Positions 6,541-8,136 of a stretch of DNA of 8,136 bases are shown in pieces (the first letter of the stretch is position 1; each line of letters begins with the position of its first letter). This stretch comes from CAYJBH01 sp964370765 (GTDB lineage: Bacteria; Bacillota; Clostridia; Oscillospirales; Ruminococcaceae), in NCBI GenBank assembly GCA_964370765.1, contig CAYJKW010000086.1, positions 1-8,136 of the forward strand, in the 5' to 3' direction. Under the pieces are notes generated by a model. It had not been told where the DNA came from, did no database searches, and worked only from the letters and a program-made list of their open reading frames with translations. The translations under genes and the position numbers were made by a program.

Positions 6541-6829
6541 ATGTGGGCTGGTTTAGTGCGCTGTCAAGCCATACCTTGCCAATGTCCAGTGCGTTGTAAA
6601 GGCCGTTACGCTCCGAGTGGCGCATTACACGATCTGCCTCAGGACGGCTGTCGTCCGATTCCAGTAACAAAATCTGAATACGGTCAGCAACTTCGTCATT
6701 ACCATCCTTGCGGGTGGATAATATTTTTAGTTTTAAAAGATATTTTGCATCAAGATTACCGTAATAAAGCTCGTCCTTAAAGCGTACAAGCGGACGATCC
6801 TTATAGGTTATCGGTGATTTATATGCCAT
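6539..6829 (-). CDS. Conserved-looking hypothetical protein downstream of ireB
   Basis: I cannot assign a function to this 96-residue soluble protein. It has no signal peptide or membrane segment. Residues about 5-58 look beta-rich with a regular charge pattern (PLVRFKDELYYGNLDAKYLL at 13-32, then LKILSTRKDGNDEVADRIQILLL). The C-terminal third looks helical (ERNGLYNALDIGKVWLDSAL, 73-92). AAGGGGG (6834-6840) stands four bases before the ATG and overlaps the ireB stop, so the two genes are separated by nine bases and surely co-transcribed. In many Bacillota ireB is followed by ruvX and a DUF1292 protein; this is neither by visible motif. The short overlapping layout and strong ribosome binding site argue that it is real. 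A role with IreB is inferred from position only. Confidence 0.8.
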   Translation of the reverse strand: MAYKSPITYKDRPLVRFKDELYYGNLDAKYLLKLKILSTRKDGNDEVADRIQILLLESDDSRPEADRVMRHSERNGLYNALDIGKVWLDSALNQPT

Positions 6830-6838
6830 TGGTCCCCC

Positions 6839-7087
6839 TTATTTGTCCTTTAAATAGTCGGTTAATAGGGCACGAAGCAGATCATCACGGTCTATCTTTC
6901 TTATCTTGTTTCTTGCACCGTTGTGAGTTGTGATATAGGTCGGATCTTCCGATAGGATATAGCCGACAATCTGATTAATTGGATTATAACCCTTTTCTTT
7001 TAATGCTTTGTACACCTCGGTTAAAGCAATTTTTATCTCATCGCCTTCTTCGTCGAAGATGCTGAAAATCGTAGTAAGCTCACTCAT
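6839..7087 (-). CDS. ireB: IreB family regulatory phosphoprotein (UPF0297, YrzL-like)
   Basis: Small cytoplasmic protein. In Enterococcus faecalis, IreB is phosphorylated on N-terminal threonines by the PASTA kinase IreK and negatively affects cephalosporin resistance. The 82-residue product carries the family's hallmark EKGYNPINQIVGY (31-43) and the following DPTYITTHNGARNKIRKIDRDDLL region (48-71). Two threonines, Thr5 and Thr6, lie in the N-terminal tail (MSELTTIF) and could be the phospho-acceptors; this is inference, since the E. faecalis sites are at Thr4 and Thr7. The length is normal. AAGAGG (7094-7099) is six bases before the ATG, and a good sigma-A promoter lies just upstream. The kinase and phosphatase genes are not in this window. 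Confidence 0.95.
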   Translation of the reverse strand: MSELTTIFSIFDEEGDEIKIALTEVYKALKEKGYNPINQIVGYILSEDPTYITTHNGARNKIRKIDRDDLLRALLTDYLKDK

Positions 7088-7196
7088 ACACTACCTCTTA
7101 ACAATCCCTATTAATATTAATTATATATTAAGTAGGAATAAAAATCAAGTCTTTTTAAAGAATCGGGTTTAGATACAAAGGTGCGTATTAAAGGAA
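7088..7196. other. Spacer between the surface-protein gene and ireB
   Basis: Apart from the ireB promoter and ribosome binding site, this AT-rich stretch holds no coding frame I can support. No clear terminator follows the surface-protein stop at 7197-7199; the only symmetry, TCTTTAAAAAGA on the - strand (7150-7161), has too small a loop and no GC pairs. Confidence 0.5.
7120..7148 (-). promoter_or_regulatory. Sigma-A-type promoter of ireB and its partner gene
   Basis: Reading the - strand, TTGATT (complement of 7143-7148) and a perfect TATAAT (complement of 7120-7125) are separated by exactly 17 bases, in an AT-rich stretch. Transcription would start near 7113, leaving a leader of about 25 bases with the ribosome binding site at 7094-7099. 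This makes ireB and the 96-residue gene an independent two-gene unit. Confidence 0.75.
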
Positions 7197-8136
7197 CTAG
7201 TATGCCAAGACAGCGTCTTCTGATTCAAATTGCTGTTCCTCTTCGATGGGCTTGACCTCGTTATTGCTGTTAAGGAACATTAGCATTGCATTTATTACAG
7301 CGATTAATCCCAGTACTGCAAAATAGATGCTGTAAAGGTCAAATATTGCCATTGGCTGTGTAAAGTCCTGTGTAAGTAGTAGTAAAACAAGGCTTACTAC
7401 AGCTACAACAGCACTGATTATCCTAAATGTAAGGCGCAGTCTCTCGCGTTTTAGGTGGCGACGATAAGCCCTTTTATATTCGGTGCGTAATAGATGATCC
7501 TCTAATGAATCGTCGTATTGTAGCTGTTCGTACTTTTCTTTATATTCATCGGATTTCTTTTTCTGGCGTATCAATACTAATGTTAACATAAGTAAGAATG
7601 CAAATATAGTGGCAAGAAGATCGAACAGGCTCCATATTGCGTTGTTTATTCCGGCGGCTGTAGGGACGCCATCCTCAATTATTACCTCGCTGTTAATACT
7701 CTCGTCATCGTAAACAATGCTTATAGTGTGGGTGCCATCACCTAACGATTCCAGAACACCCGGCGAGATGCTTACCACACCGTCATCATAGTCGTATGAA
7801 TTGGGGTCAAGCCTTTCGTTGTTAATAAATACATCATCGGGGGTGGTTTGGGGAAGATTAGTATCGATGTCAAGGCCGCCCTCCGGAGTTATTTCTATGT
7901 TTGGGCCATCACCGCCACTGCCACCGCCGGGAGTGGGTGAAACAGGGCCACTGCTTACGGATGGCGAGCTACTAGACCCACCACCCGATGAGGAAGAGCC
8001 ATCTCCGGGCCCTGTGGTGCCACTATTGGTGCTACTACTCGAACTATCATCATCGGTATCGTCATCAGTGTCGTCAGGGGTAGGAGTAGGAGTAGGAGTA
8101 GGAGTAGGAGTAGGAGTAGGGGTAGGGGTTGGAGTA
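7197..8136 (-). CDS. Cell-surface protein with Thr-Pro repeat, Ig-like module and three C-terminal membrane segments (partial, N-terminus beyond window)
   Basis: The frame is open from the right edge to the TAG at 7197-7199: 312 residues, start missing. Counting from the first full codon, residues 1-20 are ten Thr-Pro pairs, 21-30 are Asp/Thr (acidic) and 31-64 are Ser/Gly/Pro-rich: an extended linker. About 66-156 looks like an Ig-like or X2-type beta module (VFINNERLDPNSYDYDDG, then SISPGVLESLGDGTHTISIVYD). Membrane segments follow at about 167-189, 237-254 and 267-287, with a highly charged helical loop at 190-236 and an acidic tail. The motif LLTQDFTQPMAIFD before the last segment resembles a C-terminal membrane module I associate with large Clostridia surface proteins; there is no LPXTG sortase site. 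The part before the first segment is probably outside the cell. The ligand-binding part, if any, lies off the window. Confidence 0.8.
   Translation of the reverse strand, partial: TPTPTPTPTPTPTPTPTPTPDDTDDDTDDDSSSSSTNSGTTGPGDGSSSSGGGSSSSPSVSSGPVSPTPGGGSGGDGPNIEITPEGGLDIDTNLPQTTPDDVFINNERLDPNSYDYDDGVVSISPGVLESLGDGTHTISIVYDDESINSEVIIEDGVPTAAGINNAIWSLFDLLATIFAFLLMLTLVLIRQKKKSDEYKEKYEQLQYDDSLEDHLLRTEYKRAYRRHLKRERLRLTFRIISAVVAVVSLVLLLLTQDFTQPMAIFDLYSIYFAVLGLIAVINAMLMFLNSNNEVKPIEEEQQFESEDAVLAY
8081..8136. repeat. Hexanucleotide tandem repeat TAGGAG/TAGGGG coding for Thr-Pro pairs
   Basis: At least nine near-identical six-base units run to the window edge. The first six are TAGGAG without change; the last ones drift to TAGGGG and TTGGAG. 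On the - strand each unit codes for Thr-Pro, so gain or loss of a unit keeps the frame and changes only linker length. The + strand is rich in spaced GG and GGGG runs. The repeat may extend beyond the window. Confidence 0.9.

Noticed and set aside
6532..6780. An 82-residue + strand frame opposite the 96-residue gene
   Set aside because: It begins in the terminator hairpin and runs antisense to a gene with a strong ribosome binding site and operon context.
7197..7778. A 193-residue protein starting at the GTG at 7776-7778 on the - strand
   Set aside because: The same frame stays open to the right edge with a coherent linker and Ig-like module, so this GTG is an internal valine codon of a larger gene.
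8081..8136. CRISPR-like array
   Set aside because: Units are six bases with no spacers and fit a coding Thr-Pro tract.

Overview
The window looks like chromosomal DNA of a low-to-mid GC Bacillota, most probably a Clostridia member of the Oscillospiraceae/Ruminococcaceae type. The evidence is the rpsP-khpA-rimM-trmD order, frequent TTG starts behind strong AGGTGAT-type ribosome binding sites, an mreC-mreD-class B PBP cluster, an IreB-family (UPF0297) gene, and a Clostridia-style surface protein with a Thr-Pro repeat. This placement is inferred from gene content; no sequence search was run.

Left half (97-5147, + strand): one very compact gene train. rpsP (ribosomal protein S16), khpA (KH-domain RNA-binding protein), rimM (30S maturation factor) and trmD (tRNA m1G37 methyltransferase) run directly into an unnamed 63-residue membrane protein, then mreC, mreD and a penicillin-binding protein 2 (SVFK, SCN and KTG motifs). 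From khpA to the PBP every gene overlaps its neighbour by 1 to 14 bases, with no non-coding base between them. Translation genes and side-wall (elongasome) genes are therefore probably co-transcribed and translationally coupled. rplS, the usual follower of trmD, is absent, as are mreB and rodA, the usual partners of mreCD and pbp2.

Middle (5148-6540): after a 69-base gap comes an MFS-type transporter of 409 residues with about 12 membrane segments. It ends at a pair of similar back-to-back hairpins that probably stop transcription from both sides.

Right half (- strand): reading leftwards, a partial surface protein enters from the right edge. It has a (Thr-Pro)10 tract encoded by a hexanucleotide repeat, an acidic and Ser/Gly-rich linker, an Ig-like module and three membrane segments. 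After a 109-base spacer carrying a clear sigma-A-type promoter come ireB (regulator of cell-wall stress in the PASTA-kinase pathway) and a tightly coupled 96-residue gene of unknown function. The usual Bacillota partner ruvX is not there.

The window is mostly conserved core genome. I see no phage, transposon, CRISPR or defence module. The parts most worth a second look are the small membrane gene linking trmD to mreC, the unnamed partner of ireB, and the repeat-bearing surface protein.
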